Source of the DNA: Alphaproteobacteria bacterium
GTDB taxonomy: Bacteria; Pseudomonadota; Alphaproteobacteria; Rhizobiales; Aestuariivirgaceae
Assembly (NCBI GenBank): GCA_024639035.1
Contig: JAHEJE010000093.1
Span: 1-9,532, forward strand
Length of the DNA: 9,532 bases
Direction: 5' to 3'
This document shows, piece after piece, positions 1 through 6,180 of the stretch (positions are counted from its first letter, which is position 1; every line of letters begins with the position of its first letter). The notes under the pieces are model-generated. The model saw only the letters and a list, made by a program, of their open reading frames with translations. It searched no databases and was not told the origin of the DNA. The position numbers and the translations under genes were made by a program.

Positions 1-209
1 GCGGTGCCGGAAAAGATCACATCATCCATGCCCGAAGCGCGCATGCTCTTGTAGGAGCTTTCGCCCATCACCCAGCGCAGGGCTTCCAGCAGATTGGATT
101 TGCCGCAGCCGTTGGGCCCGACCACACCGGTCAGACCCGGCTCGATGTGCAGCTCGGTGGGTTCGACGAACGATTTGAAACCCGATAGCCTCAGCCGGGA
201 GAATTTCAT
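1..209 (-). CDS. smc: Smc chromosome segregation ATPase, N-terminal fragment (partial, runs off the window)
   Basis: The first 69 codons of a structural maintenance of chromosomes protein, read leftward and cut by the window edge. Smc is an ABC-type ATPase that, with ScpA and ScpB, forms the bacterial condensin that compacts and separates the nucleoid. The visible part begins MKFSRLRLSGFKSF, the standard Smc opening, followed by the Walker A loop GPNGCGKSN at residues 31-39 and the segment LRWVMGE typical of Smc head domains. The hinge, coiled coils and the C-terminal Walker B and signature motifs lie outside the window. The ATG at 209 is the only sensible start. A GAGGGG stretch lies about 12 bases upstream, rather far for a ribosome binding site. 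The gene follows the DsbA-like gene after a 64-base gap on the same strand, so cotranscription with it and the DUF721 gene is likely. Confidence 0.96.
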   Translation of the reverse strand, partial: MKFSRLRLSGFKSFVEPTELHIEPGLTGVVGPNGCGKSNLLEALRWVMGESSYKSMRASGMDDVIFSGT

Positions 210-273
210 TTAAGCTGTCGTCCCCTCACCGGACCCGCGCACCCCATACGCGCCGAGCCCTTTCGTTGCCCCT

Positions 274-924
274 TTAAGACTGCGTCGCCGCTTCTATCTT
301 GGCCTTGAAAGACTCGAAGTCCTGGTTGCCTTCCAATTTCTCGCCATTGATGAAAAATGACGGCGTCGAATCAATGCCGTAGGATGTGCCTGCCTTCTCG
401 CGGATGGCAAGGATACCTTTGGCGATTTCCTCATTTTTCAGACAGGATTCGAAGCTCTCCTCGGTGAAGCCGGCCAATTTGGCGATTTTGAACAATTCGC
501 CCTTGGGATTGTTCCGGGTCCACACGGCCTGCTGCTCGAACAGGACATCCAGCATCGGGAAGTACTTGTCGGCGGGCGCGCAGCGCGCAAGCATGAACGC
601 GGCCAGTGCCAGATCGTCGAAAGGAAACTCGCGAAAGATGAAGCGGGCCGTGCCGGTATCGATGAACTCGGTCTTGATCTGCTTGAAGGCGCCTTCATGG
701 AAACGGGCGCAGTGCGGACAGGTCGCCGAAGCGTATTCGATGATGGTGACAGGAGCATCGGCGCTGCCGAGCGCCATTTCGCCCATTGCCGGAGCCTCAT
801 TGAGGTCAGACAGGTCTACCGACTGGGCAAGTGCGGAGTCGATGGAGGGGAACACTGCATAGCTGGCCCCCAACGAGAGTATGCCGACGGTCGACAGCAG
901 AAAATTTCGGCGATTTGGTGTCAT
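274..924 (-). CDS. DsbA-family thiol:disulfide oxidoreductase with Tat signal peptide
   Basis: A 216-residue periplasmic thioredoxin-fold protein of the DsbA family. It has the CPHC redox motif at residues 69-72 and the cis-proline TP at 187-188 (GIDSTPSFF), with the helical insert between them. The N-terminus holds a twin-arginine motif (NRRNFLL, residues 4-10), a hydrophobic stretch and a likely cleavage site after ALA (residues 31-33), so export through Tat is predicted. Two further cysteines, C115 and C161, could form a second structural disulfide like that reported in some alphaproteobacterial DsbA proteins; this is inference. The start ATG at 924 is supported by AGGA six bases upstream (931-934). 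The gene sits 79 bases after the DUF721 gene and 64 before smc on the same strand. The exact role (oxidase, or isomerase/reductase) cannot be told from sequence, as CPHC is the classic DsbA oxidase motif but the family is broad. Confidence 0.93.
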   Translation of the reverse strand: MTPNRRNFLLSTVGILSLGASYAVFPSIDSALAQSVDLSDLNEAPAMGEMALGSADAPVTIIEYASATCPHCARFHEGAFKQIKTEFIDTGTARFIFREFPFDDLALAAFMLARCAPADKYFPMLDVLFEQQAVWTRNNPKGELFKIAKLAGFTEESFESCLKNEEIAKGILAIREKAGTSYGIDSTPSFFINGEKLEGNQDFESFKAKIEAATQS

Positions 925-930
925 GTTCGA

Positions 931-934
931 TCCT
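931..934 (-). promoter_or_regulatory. Ribosome binding site of the DsbA-like gene
   Basis: AGGA on the minus strand, separated by six bases from the ATG at 924. It supports that start, which also places the Tat motif directly at the N-terminus. Confidence 0.6.
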
Positions 935-1003
935 AACTACTAGATGTTGAAGAAAAGTCCAATGGTAATGTTCATTTTGGCGTCTTGATACGACCGGGCC
1001 GGG

Positions 1004-1504
1004 TCAAGATTGCGACGTTTTTCGCGCGGCCGCAGTGCTTGCCAACGCACCGGTGCCGAGACGTTGCAACGCTGCGCGCAGGTTTTCGTCGCCGATGGTC
1101 TCCAGCCGGGCCTCGAGGTCTGCCAATTCGGACCCACCAAGCTCGGATTGCGGTGTGCGGGAAGCAGCGGCCTTGCGCAGTTTTCCCTGAATGACCTTGA
1201 CGTTGGCGATGGCGCCATAACCGTAGAAGCCATTGATACGGTCGATGATGTTTGGGGCCATGTAATGGAGTTCCAGACCGCGGCCTTCCTGGGCCCGAAC
1301 GATCAGCGTTCCGCCGCCCGGCTGGCCGCGGTCGGGCCGTCCGTCAAAGCCGCGCGGCCAGTTGATGCGCTCGGGCTGGCTGACCTCGGCCAGGGCATCG
1401 CCGACGATGGCCGGCCAGCGCGACAGCAGTTCGGCATAGGCAAATCCATAGCGCTGGAACGCGGCTTGCGTCAGGTTGCGAAAATGCTTGTCCAGCGTCT
1501 GCAA
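1004..1504 (-). CDS. DUF721 / DciA-like protein (probable replicative helicase loader)
   Basis: A 166-residue DUF721 family protein. DciA, the characterised member of this family, helps load the replicative helicase DnaB in bacteria that lack DnaC or DnaI. The N-terminal part shows the family signature RWPAIVG (residues 29-35) followed by a beta-rich region, GTLIVRAQEGRGLELHY, and IIDRINGFYGYGAI, which match the usual DUF721 pattern. The tail after about residue 115 is rich in Ala, Arg and Glu and less conserved. The start is a TTG at 1504, supported by GGAGA six bases upstream; no in-frame ATG lies between it and the divergent mutY. It heads a leftward group with the DsbA-like gene and smc, and is divergent from mutY. 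Helicase loading is inferred from the family, not shown by this sequence. Confidence 0.88.
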   Translation of the reverse strand: MQTLDKHFRNLTQAAFQRYGFAYAELLSRWPAIVGDALAEVSQPERINWPRGFDGRPDRGQPGGGTLIVRAQEGRGLELHYMAPNIIDRINGFYGYGAIANVKVIQGKLRKAAASRTPQSELGGSELADLEARLETIGDENLRAALQRLGTGALASTAAARKTSQS

Positions 1505-1510
1505 AACAGG

Positions 1511-1515
1511 TCTCC
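1511..1515 (-). promoter_or_regulatory. Ribosome binding site fixing a TTG start for the DUF721/DciA-like gene
   Basis: GGAGA on the minus strand, six bases before the TTG at 1504. The good spacing and the lack of an in-frame ATG upstream decide the choice of a TTG start codon. Confidence 0.65.
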
Positions 1516-1615
1516 AATTAATCCCCGATATCGGTGCCCAATATAGTGCGAACCGGACATGCGACTGGTAACAATAAGCTGGTTTTCCCTGGGTTTCGCA
1601 ACTGAACGTTTGGTA

Positions 1616-2683
1616 ATGTCCTTCACTTCGCGTTTACTGGATTGGTATGACAGATCGCGGCGCGAACTGCCTTGGCGGGCGCTACCGGGGACGCCGGTGG
1701 ATGCCTACCGGGTGTGGCTTTCTGAGATCATGCTGCAACAAACCACCGTGGCGGCGGTGAAGGAGTATTATCTCGACTTCACAAGCCGGTGGCCGGATGT
1801 TCACGCGTTGGCTGCGGCCGACCTGGACATGGTTCTCAAACGCTGGGCCGGCCTTGGATACTACGCCCGAGCCCGAAATCTGCACAAATGCGCCAGGATC
1901 GTCGCGGACCGGCACGAAGGGCGGTTTCCTCGCAGCGCCGATGAACTGGTGAAGCTACCCGGCATCGGCCCTTACACGGCAGCGGCTGTGGCAGCGATTG
2001 CCTTCGATGAGCCGGTGGCAGCGGTGGACGGCAATGTCGAGCGGGTCATCAGCCGGCTTTACGCAATCGAGACGCCGTTGCCGGACAGCAAACCGCAGAT
2101 AAAGACGCTGACCCAAGACCTGGTGCCTGGGGAGCGACCAGGCGACTTCGCCCAGGCGATGATGGACCTCGGAGCAACGGTATGCGCGCCACGCAAAGCC
2201 AATTGTCTGATTTGTCCAGTTCAAGCACTGTGCGAGGCCAGGCGATTGGGCGTTGCCGAAGAGCTGCCAAGGAAGAGGCCAAAACCGGCGCGACCGACGC
2301 GCTTCGGTACGGTGTTCTGGATCGAACGGGACGATGGTGCGGTGCTGTTGCATCGGCGCGAGGAGCAAGGCCTGCTCGGTGGGATGATGGAGGTTCCCTC
2401 AACCCCATGGAGCGAAGTTGCGGCGATCGAACCGCTTCATCAAGCACCGATCGCCGCGCACTGGACGCGGTGCGATGACGTGGTGGAGCACACGTTCACG
2501 CATTTTCATCTCAGGCTCGATGTGGTGCGGGCGCGGATTGCAACGAACCAGACAGGTCCCGGCATGGGCCCCGGTTGCAGATGGGTGAAGCCGCAAGACC
2601 TGCTGGACGAGGCGCTGCCGAGCGTTATGAAGAAAGTCGTTGCGGCGGTGCTCGGGCCGGATGCGTTCAAGCGTCGTCGTTGA
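1616..2683 (+). CDS. mutY: Adenine DNA glycosylase MutY
   Basis: A 355-residue base-excision repair glycosylase that removes adenine mispaired with 8-oxoguanine. From the ATG at 1616 the catalytic residues fall at Glu37 (LSEIMLQQT) and Asp138 (AVDGNVERV), the same numbers as in E. coli MutY, which is why I prefer this start to the ATG at 1559 that would add 19 residues. The helix-hairpin-helix is LPGIGPYTAAAV (about 114-125). The 4Fe-4S cluster ligands are Cys180, 187, 190 and 196, spaced C-x6-C-x2-C-x5-C. The C-terminal Nudix-like domain (from about 222) has GLLGGMMEVP and the 8-oxoguanine-sensing loop as Phe284-Thr-His, with Thr in place of the usual Ser. No good ribosome binding site precedes 1616. 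The gene is divergent from the DUF721 gene, and its last 17 bases overlap the convergent GNAT gene. Confidence 0.97.
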   Translation: MSFTSRLLDWYDRSRRELPWRALPGTPVDAYRVWLSEIMLQQTTVAAVKEYYLDFTSRWPDVHALAAADLDMVLKRWAGLGYYARARNLHKCARIVADRHEGRFPRSADELVKLPGIGPYTAAAVAAIAFDEPVAAVDGNVERVISRLYAIETPLPDSKPQIKTLTQDLVPGERPGDFAQAMMDLGATVCAPRKANCLICPVQALCEARRLGVAEELPRKRPKPARPTRFGTVFWIERDDGAVLLHRREEQGLLGGMMEVPSTPWSEVAAIEPLHQAPIAAHWTRCDDVVEHTFTHFHLRLDVVRARIATNQTGPGMGPGCRWVKPQDLLDEALPSVMKKVVAAVLGPDAFKRRR

Positions 2684-3161
2684 GCAACAACTCGACGATT
2701 GCGCAATCGCGCCACCTCCCATCGAGCTGACCGTGCCTTTCATAGACACCGACCCGGCGAAAACCGAGCTTGTCGCACAAGGCCAAGCTTGCTGTGTTCT
2801 CGATAAAAATGCGAGCGATTACCTTGGTGATGTGCGCGGCCCTGGCATGTTTTATGAGGCGCTGCATGACACCTGTGGCGAGACCGTTTCCCCGGGCGCT
2901 GCGAGCGACATAGACTGAAAACTCGCGAATGGCGGCATAACACTGGCGATCGCGGTAGGGTAAAAGGCGGGCAAAGGCGCTGACCGCGCCGTCGACTTCG
3001 GCAACGATGACGGGAAATGGACCTGACAGCCAGACATCGATGTCTCGGGCCGTGCGCGCGGTTGTTTCAAACGTCGCCACGCGATCCTCTATGCCCTGGT
3101 TGTAGATATCGGCCAAGGCGGCAGCGTCAGCGGGCACGGCCGGTCTGATGACCACCGGCAT
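2667..3161 (-). CDS. GNAT N-acetyltransferase, phosphinothricin/arsinothricin acetyltransferase (PAT/ArsN1) type
   Basis: A 164-residue GNAT-fold acetyltransferase. The opening VIRPAVPADAAALADIYNQGIEDRVATFET closely resembles the PAT/Bar group, and in particular the ArsN1 subgroup as I recall it, whose studied members acetylate the amino group of phosphinothricin or arsinothricin. The acetyl-CoA loop is RGNGLA at residues 90-95, the preceding strand IREFSVYV carries the conserved Glu80, and the ENTASLALCDKLGF block and C-terminal HGQLDGRWRD match the PAT pattern. The start at 3161 lies 4 bases after the ccrM stop. A longer start at 3188 would overlap ccrM by 23 bases and adds residues not expected in the family. 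Cotranscription with ccrM is likely. The natural substrate is unknown; many PAT-like proteins act on methionine derivatives such as the sulfoximine. The 3' end overlaps mutY by 17 bases tail to tail. Confidence 0.88.
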   Translation of the reverse strand: MPVVIRPAVPADAAALADIYNQGIEDRVATFETTARTARDIDVWLSGPFPVIVAEVDGAVSAFARLLPYRDRQCYAAIREFSVYVARSARGNGLATGVMQRLIKHARAAHITKVIARIFIENTASLALCDKLGFRRVGVYERHGQLDGRWRDCAIVELLLNDDA

Positions 3162-3165
3162 TGCG

Positions 3166-4272
3166 CTACCCGGCGCGCATTTCGGCACGGACCTTCTGGC
3201 GCAGCAGGTCGATGGGCATCAGATCGCGACCCTTGCGGAAATGCCAATAAGTCCAGCCGTTGCAGGCTTCGGCACCCTGGACATGGGCGCCCATCTTGTG
3301 GATCGAGCCGGTGGCATCAGAGCAGACAAGGGAACCGTCGGCACGGACCTTGGCGGCGTGGCGGCGTCCGGGTGCATAGAGCATGTCGCCGGGTTTGATC
3401 ATGCCACGCTCGACAAGAGTGCCGAAGGGAACACGCGGTTCGGCACGCTTGCCGGTGGTGACCTTGAGGGCCTCATCATCGGCAGGCTTGATGGCGGCCA
3501 GGCGCGCGGTAGCGGCGGCGATGTAGCCCCGATCACGCTCGATACCGATGTAATGGCGGCCGAGCTTTTTGGCGACGGCGCCGGTGGTGCCCGTGCCAAA
3601 GAAAGGATCGAGAACGACAGCACCCTCGCAGGAACTCGCAAGGATGACGCGATGTAACAGGCTTTCCGGCTTCTGGGTTGGGTGAACCTTGTTGCCGTCG
3701 TCGCCCTTCAAACGCTCGCCGCCATTGCAGATCGGCAGCAGCCAGTCGGAGCGCATCTGCAGGTCGTCGTTGAGAGCCTTCATGGCGTCGTAGTTGAAGG
3801 TGTAGGACTTCCGATCGGCGCTCTTGGCCGCCCAGATCATGGTTTCGTGGGCGTTGGTGAACCGCTTGCCGCGGAAGTTTGGCATCGGGTTGGTCTTGCG
3901 CCACACCACATCGTTGAGGATCCAGAAACCGAGGTCCTGAAGGATGGTGCCGACACGGAAGATATTATGATAGGAGCCGATGACCCAAAAGGTGCCATCG
4001 TCCTTGAGGACGCGGCGGCATTCGGTCATCCAGGTGCGTGTGAACTCATCATAGGCGGCAAAATCGGCGAATTGATCCCAGGCATCGTCGACGCCATCGA
4101 CACGGCTCTGGTCCGGCCGGGTCAGGTTGCCGGAGAGTTGCAGGTTGTAAGGCGGGTCGGCAAAGATCAGATCGACGGAGCTCGACGGCAATTTGCGCAG
4201 TTCCTCGATGCAATCGCCGACCAGGATGGAATCGAGCAAAGGCCGGACATCCGGCCGGGTGGCAAAACCCAT
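3166..4272 (-). CDS. ccrM: CcrM, cell-cycle regulated GANTC adenine-N6 DNA methyltransferase
   Basis: A 368-residue class-beta adenine methyltransferase. CcrM methylates the adenine of GANTC late in the cell cycle and so links replication to transcription in Alphaproteobacteria. The catalytic DPPY is at residues 39-42, ahead of the AdoMet-binding motif DPFFGTGTTG (222-231), the order expected for the beta class. HPTQKP at 197-202 and the C-terminal domain of about 85 residues ending with NGWTYWHFRKGRDL are typical of CcrM and absent from simpler MTases such as HinfI. Length is close to known CcrM proteins (about 360-375). The reading frame stays open 110 codons further upstream, but that part runs into rnhB and lacks family similarity; the ATG at 4272 has AGAGG seven bases before it. 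It has a 106-base leader with three GANTC sites. The GNAT gene follows after 4 bases. Confidence 0.97.
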   Translation of the reverse strand: MGFATRPDVRPLLDSILVGDCIEELRKLPSSSVDLIFADPPYNLQLSGNLTRPDQSRVDGVDDAWDQFADFAAYDEFTRTWMTECRRVLKDDGTFWVIGSYHNIFRVGTILQDLGFWILNDVVWRKTNPMPNFRGKRFTNAHETMIWAAKSADRKSYTFNYDAMKALNDDLQMRSDWLLPICNGGERLKGDDGNKVHPTQKPESLLHRVILASSCEGAVVLDPFFGTGTTGAVAKKLGRHYIGIERDRGYIAAATARLAAIKPADDEALKVTTGKRAEPRVPFGTLVERGMIKPGDMLYAPGRRHAAKVRADGSLVCSDATGSIHKMGAHVQGAEACNGWTYWHFRKGRDLMPIDLLRQKVRAEMRAG

Positions 4273-4324
4273 GGTGATACCTCTACGCAACTGACCTGTT
4301 TGTACGGGACTGTGATGCCTCGCT

Positions 4325-4341
4325 GGACTCATGATGAGTCC
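4325..4341. repeat. 17-base palindrome carrying two GANTC sites in the ccrM leader
   Basis: GGACTCATGATGAGTCC: perfect 8-base arms around a single central base (4333). Each arm contains one GANTC site (GACTC at 4326-4330, GAGTC at 4336-4340), so both CcrM targets sit symmetrically. It could be a protein operator or a small hairpin. Confidence 0.75.
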
Positions 4342-4345
4342 TGCG

Positions 4346-4371
4346 CGCCGATTAGTGAATCGCAATCGGCG
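4346..4371. repeat. Inverted repeat with a GANTC site in its loop, just after rnhB
   Basis: Perfect 8-base arms CGCCGATT (4346-4353) and AATCGGCG (4364-4371) enclose a 10-base loop that contains GAATC (4357-4361). It begins 7 bases after the rnhB stop codon. No T-run follows on the minus strand, so a standard intrinsic terminator for rnhB is unlikely. A regulatory or mRNA-stabilising role is possible. Confidence 0.7.
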
Positions 4372-4378
4372 GTTATGG

Positions 4379-5017
4379 TTAACCGGCGACCCGGTCGAGG
4401 CGGGCGCGGACGGGCGCGAAGCTGTGGCGATGGACCGGGCAAGGCCCGAGACGATCGAGGGCTTCGGCGTGCCGGGCGGTGCCGTAACCCTTGTGGACGG
4501 CAAATCCGTAGCCAGGAAATTGCGCATCGAGCGATAGCATCCGGCGGTCACGAGTGACCTTGGCGACGATCGAGGCGGCGGCGATCGACAGGGATGTTGC
4601 ATCGCCCTTGACGATGGTCTGGCAGGGTACGGGCGTTTTCGGAGCCTTGTTGCCGTCTATGAGCGCAAGGGCCGGGCGATGCGGCAAATCGTTCACGGCC
4701 TCGGCCATGGCCCATAGCGTTGCGGCAAGGATGTTGGAGCTGTCGATCCGCTCAACATCGGCGGCGGCGACGGCAACGCCGCAGGTGGCCACAATGATGT
4801 CGAAGAGCTGGTCGCGGCGGGCCGGCGATAGGGCCTTTGAATCGTTGAGGCCGGCTGGGATGTTGACCGGATCGAGGATGACGGCGGCGGCGACCACGGG
4901 ACCGGCCCATGGCCCCCTGCCCGCTTCATCAACGCCGGCGACCGGTGACAGGCCATTGGCGAAAGCCGCCCGTTCCAGAGCGAACGTTGGATGCGGGTTC
5001 GAATCATTCCGTGCCAT
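4379..5017 (-). CDS. rnhB: Ribonuclease HII
   Basis: A 212-residue RNase HII, which cuts 5' of single ribonucleotides embedded in DNA to start ribonucleotide excision repair, and also removes RNA from RNA:DNA hybrids. The metal-binding catalytic residues are visible as Asp30 and Glu31 (GVDEAGRGPWAGP), Asp121 (LIDGNKAP) and Asp139 (GDATSLSIAAASIVAKV). LNDSKALS at 57-64 and the RDRRM segment are also typical. Length is in the usual 200-220 range and the C-terminus HRHSFAPVR is intact. The ATG at 5017 gives a short variable lead before the conserved core; a clear ribosome binding site is not present. It follows the radical SAM gene after 26 bases on the same strand, which suggests one transcript. 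Its stop codon overlaps the CtrA-type half-site of the ccrM promoter. Confidence 0.97.
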   Translation of the reverse strand: MARNDSNPHPTFALERAAFANGLSPVAGVDEAGRGPWAGPVVAAAVILDPVNIPAGLNDSKALSPARRDQLFDIIVATCGVAVAAADVERIDSSNILAATLWAMAEAVNDLPHRPALALIDGNKAPKTPVPCQTIVKGDATSLSIAAASIVAKVTRDRRMLSLDAQFPGYGFAVHKGYGTARHAEALDRLGPCPVHRHSFAPVRARLDRVAG

Positions 5018-5043
5018 GCCCTAAGTCTTGCGGCAATAACCCG

Positions 5044-6174
5044 CTAAAGCAATGCGAGCTGCTCTCCCGGCTGCGGCGGGCGGGCAAATTGCGCGATGTC
5101 GAGCTTGCGTTTGCGCTTGTTGAGCTTCAGGCGGGCGCAGGCGATCTCGAAGCGGCGGCCGATCGACCAGGCATAGGGCCCAGTGCCGGCCTGGCGCCGG
5201 CGCCATGTCGGGTCATAATCCTTGCCGGCATGCATCGACCGCATGAGGGAGAGGACATGGGTGGCGCGGTCTGGCATTTCGCTCATCAGCCACTGGCGAA
5301 ACAGATCGGCGACCTCGAGCGGCAGACGCAACATGACATAGCCGGCCTCGGTCGCGCCGCTGACAGAGGCGGCGGCGAGGATGGCCTCAATCTCGTGGTC
5401 GTTTAGGGCCGGGATGATCGGTGCAACCATGACGGCGGACGGTACCCCGGCCTCGCTCAGCAGGCGCAGCGCTTCAAGGCGTTTGGCCGGCGTGGATGCG
5501 CGAGGTTCCATTGCGCGAGCCAGCTTGGGATCAAGCGTGGTGACCGACAGGGCAACCTTGGCCAGCCCCTTGCGTGCCATCGGCTGCAAGATGTCGAGAT
5601 CGCGCAACACCAGGACCGACTTTGTAACGATGCCGACCGGGTGATTGAATTCTGCGAGCACTTCGAGAATCTGCCGGGTAATGCGGTAGCGGCGCTCAAT
5701 CGGCTGGTATGGGTCGGTATTGGTGCCGAGCGCTATCGTCGCCGGCTTGTAACTGGAGCTCAACAACTCCTTGCGCAGGAGTTCAGCAGCGTTGGGCTTG
5801 GCAAAAAGCTGGGACTCGAAATCCAGCCCGGGCGACAGCCCCATATTGGCGTGGGTGGGCCGGGCATAGCAGTAACTGCAGCCATGCTCGCAGCCGCGGT
5901 AGGGGTTGATCGAACGATCGAATGAAATGTCGGGCGACCGGTTGCGGGTGATGACGGTCTTTGCCGCCTCGAGCGTGACGTCGGTTCTGAAGGCAGGCAG
6001 AGCTTCCAGAGCGTTCCAGCCGTCGTCAACTGCCTGGCGCGAGAGTTGTTCGTGACGTCCGGATTGATTGGAGCGGGCGCCGCGCCCACGGGCTCTTGCG
6101 GATATCGCCGCTGACTCGGGCGCGTTCGAAACATCAAACCCAAGACGGCTGCGTCTGTCGAGTACGGTCACCAT
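5044..6174 (-). CDS. PA0069-family radical SAM protein (function unknown)
   Basis: A 376-residue radical SAM enzyme. The 4Fe-4S site is RGCEHGCSYCYARP with C95, C99 and C102 in the CxxxCxxC pattern. The fold continues with TIALGTNTDPYQPIE (147-160), VGIVTKSVLVLRDLDIL (180-196), and ALSVTTLD. These features, together with the YRGCEHGCSYCYAR-type motif, match the SplB-like group known as PA0069 or Rv2578c-like, which has no established reaction. The first 80 residues are Arg-rich and poorly conserved. I chose the ATG at 6174 because a plausible promoter ends just upstream of it; in-frame ATGs at 6240 and 6204 would place that promoter inside the gene. It is divergent from the glycosyltransferase gene and lies 26 bases before rnhB. 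A link to DNA or RNA lesions (as in spore photoproduct lyase) is only speculation. Confidence 0.9.
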   Translation of the reverse strand: MVTVLDRRSRLGFDVSNAPESAAISARARGRGARSNQSGRHEQLSRQAVDDGWNALEALPAFRTDVTLEAAKTVITRNRSPDISFDRSINPYRGCEHGCSYCYARPTHANMGLSPGLDFESQLFAKPNAAELLRKELLSSSYKPATIALGTNTDPYQPIERRYRITRQILEVLAEFNHPVGIVTKSVLVLRDLDILQPMARKGLAKVALSVTTLDPKLARAMEPRASTPAKRLEALRLLSEAGVPSAVMVAPIIPALNDHEIEAILAAASVSGATEAGYVMLRLPLEVADLFRQWLMSEMPDRATHVLSLMRSMHAGKDYDPTWRRRQAGTGPYAWSIGRRFEIACARLKLNKRKRKLDIAQFARPPQPGEQLALL

Positions 6175-6180
6175 GGGTAC

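Larger units (their letters stand above)
4273..4382 (-). promoter_or_regulatory. ccrM promoter and leader region with GANTC cluster and CtrA-type half-site
   Basis: This gap between rnhB and ccrM holds a minus-strand TTAACCAT at 4375-4382, which matches the CtrA half-site and overlaps the rnhB stop codon. Downstream are three GANTC sites at 4357-4361, 4336-4340 and 4326-4330, and then the ribosome binding site AGAGG at 4280-4284. In Caulobacter, ccrM is activated by CtrA and repressed again when leader GANTC sites become fully methylated, so the same logic is inferred here. I could not identify a convincing -10 element, so the transcription start is not assigned. Confidence 0.65.

Noticed and set aside
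983..1009. TCTTGA/TCAAGA inverted repeat with GC-rich interior after the DUF721 gene as a terminator
   Set aside because: Only 6-base arms with a 15-base loop and no T-run on the minus strand; it is more likely that transcription continues to the DsbA-like gene.
1010..1546. Plus-strand reading frame of 178 codons opposite the DUF721 gene
   Set aside because: Shadow of the DUF721 frame. The minus-strand product has clear family motifs, the plus-strand one has none.
1559..1615. Upstream ATG start for mutY at 1559
   Set aside because: It adds 19 residues with no MutY similarity. The ATG at 1616 brings Glu37 and Asp138 to the E. coli positions.
1730..2060. Glu at the position of E. coli MutY Lys142 as a loss-of-function sign
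   Set aside because: That position varies among functional MutY proteins, and the essential Glu37, Asp138 and all four cluster cysteines are present.
3682..4557. Long plus-strand reading frame opposite ccrM
   Set aside because: It mirrors the codon pattern of ccrM on the other strand (GC-rich shadow frame). Its product resembles no known family and it has no independent start signals.
4273..4602. N-terminal extension of 110 codons in the ccrM frame
   Set aside because: It runs through the regulatory gap into rnhB, has low-complexity Ser/Pro/Arg composition, and lacks CcrM similarity. The ATG at 4272 has a good ribosome binding site and gives the usual CcrM length.
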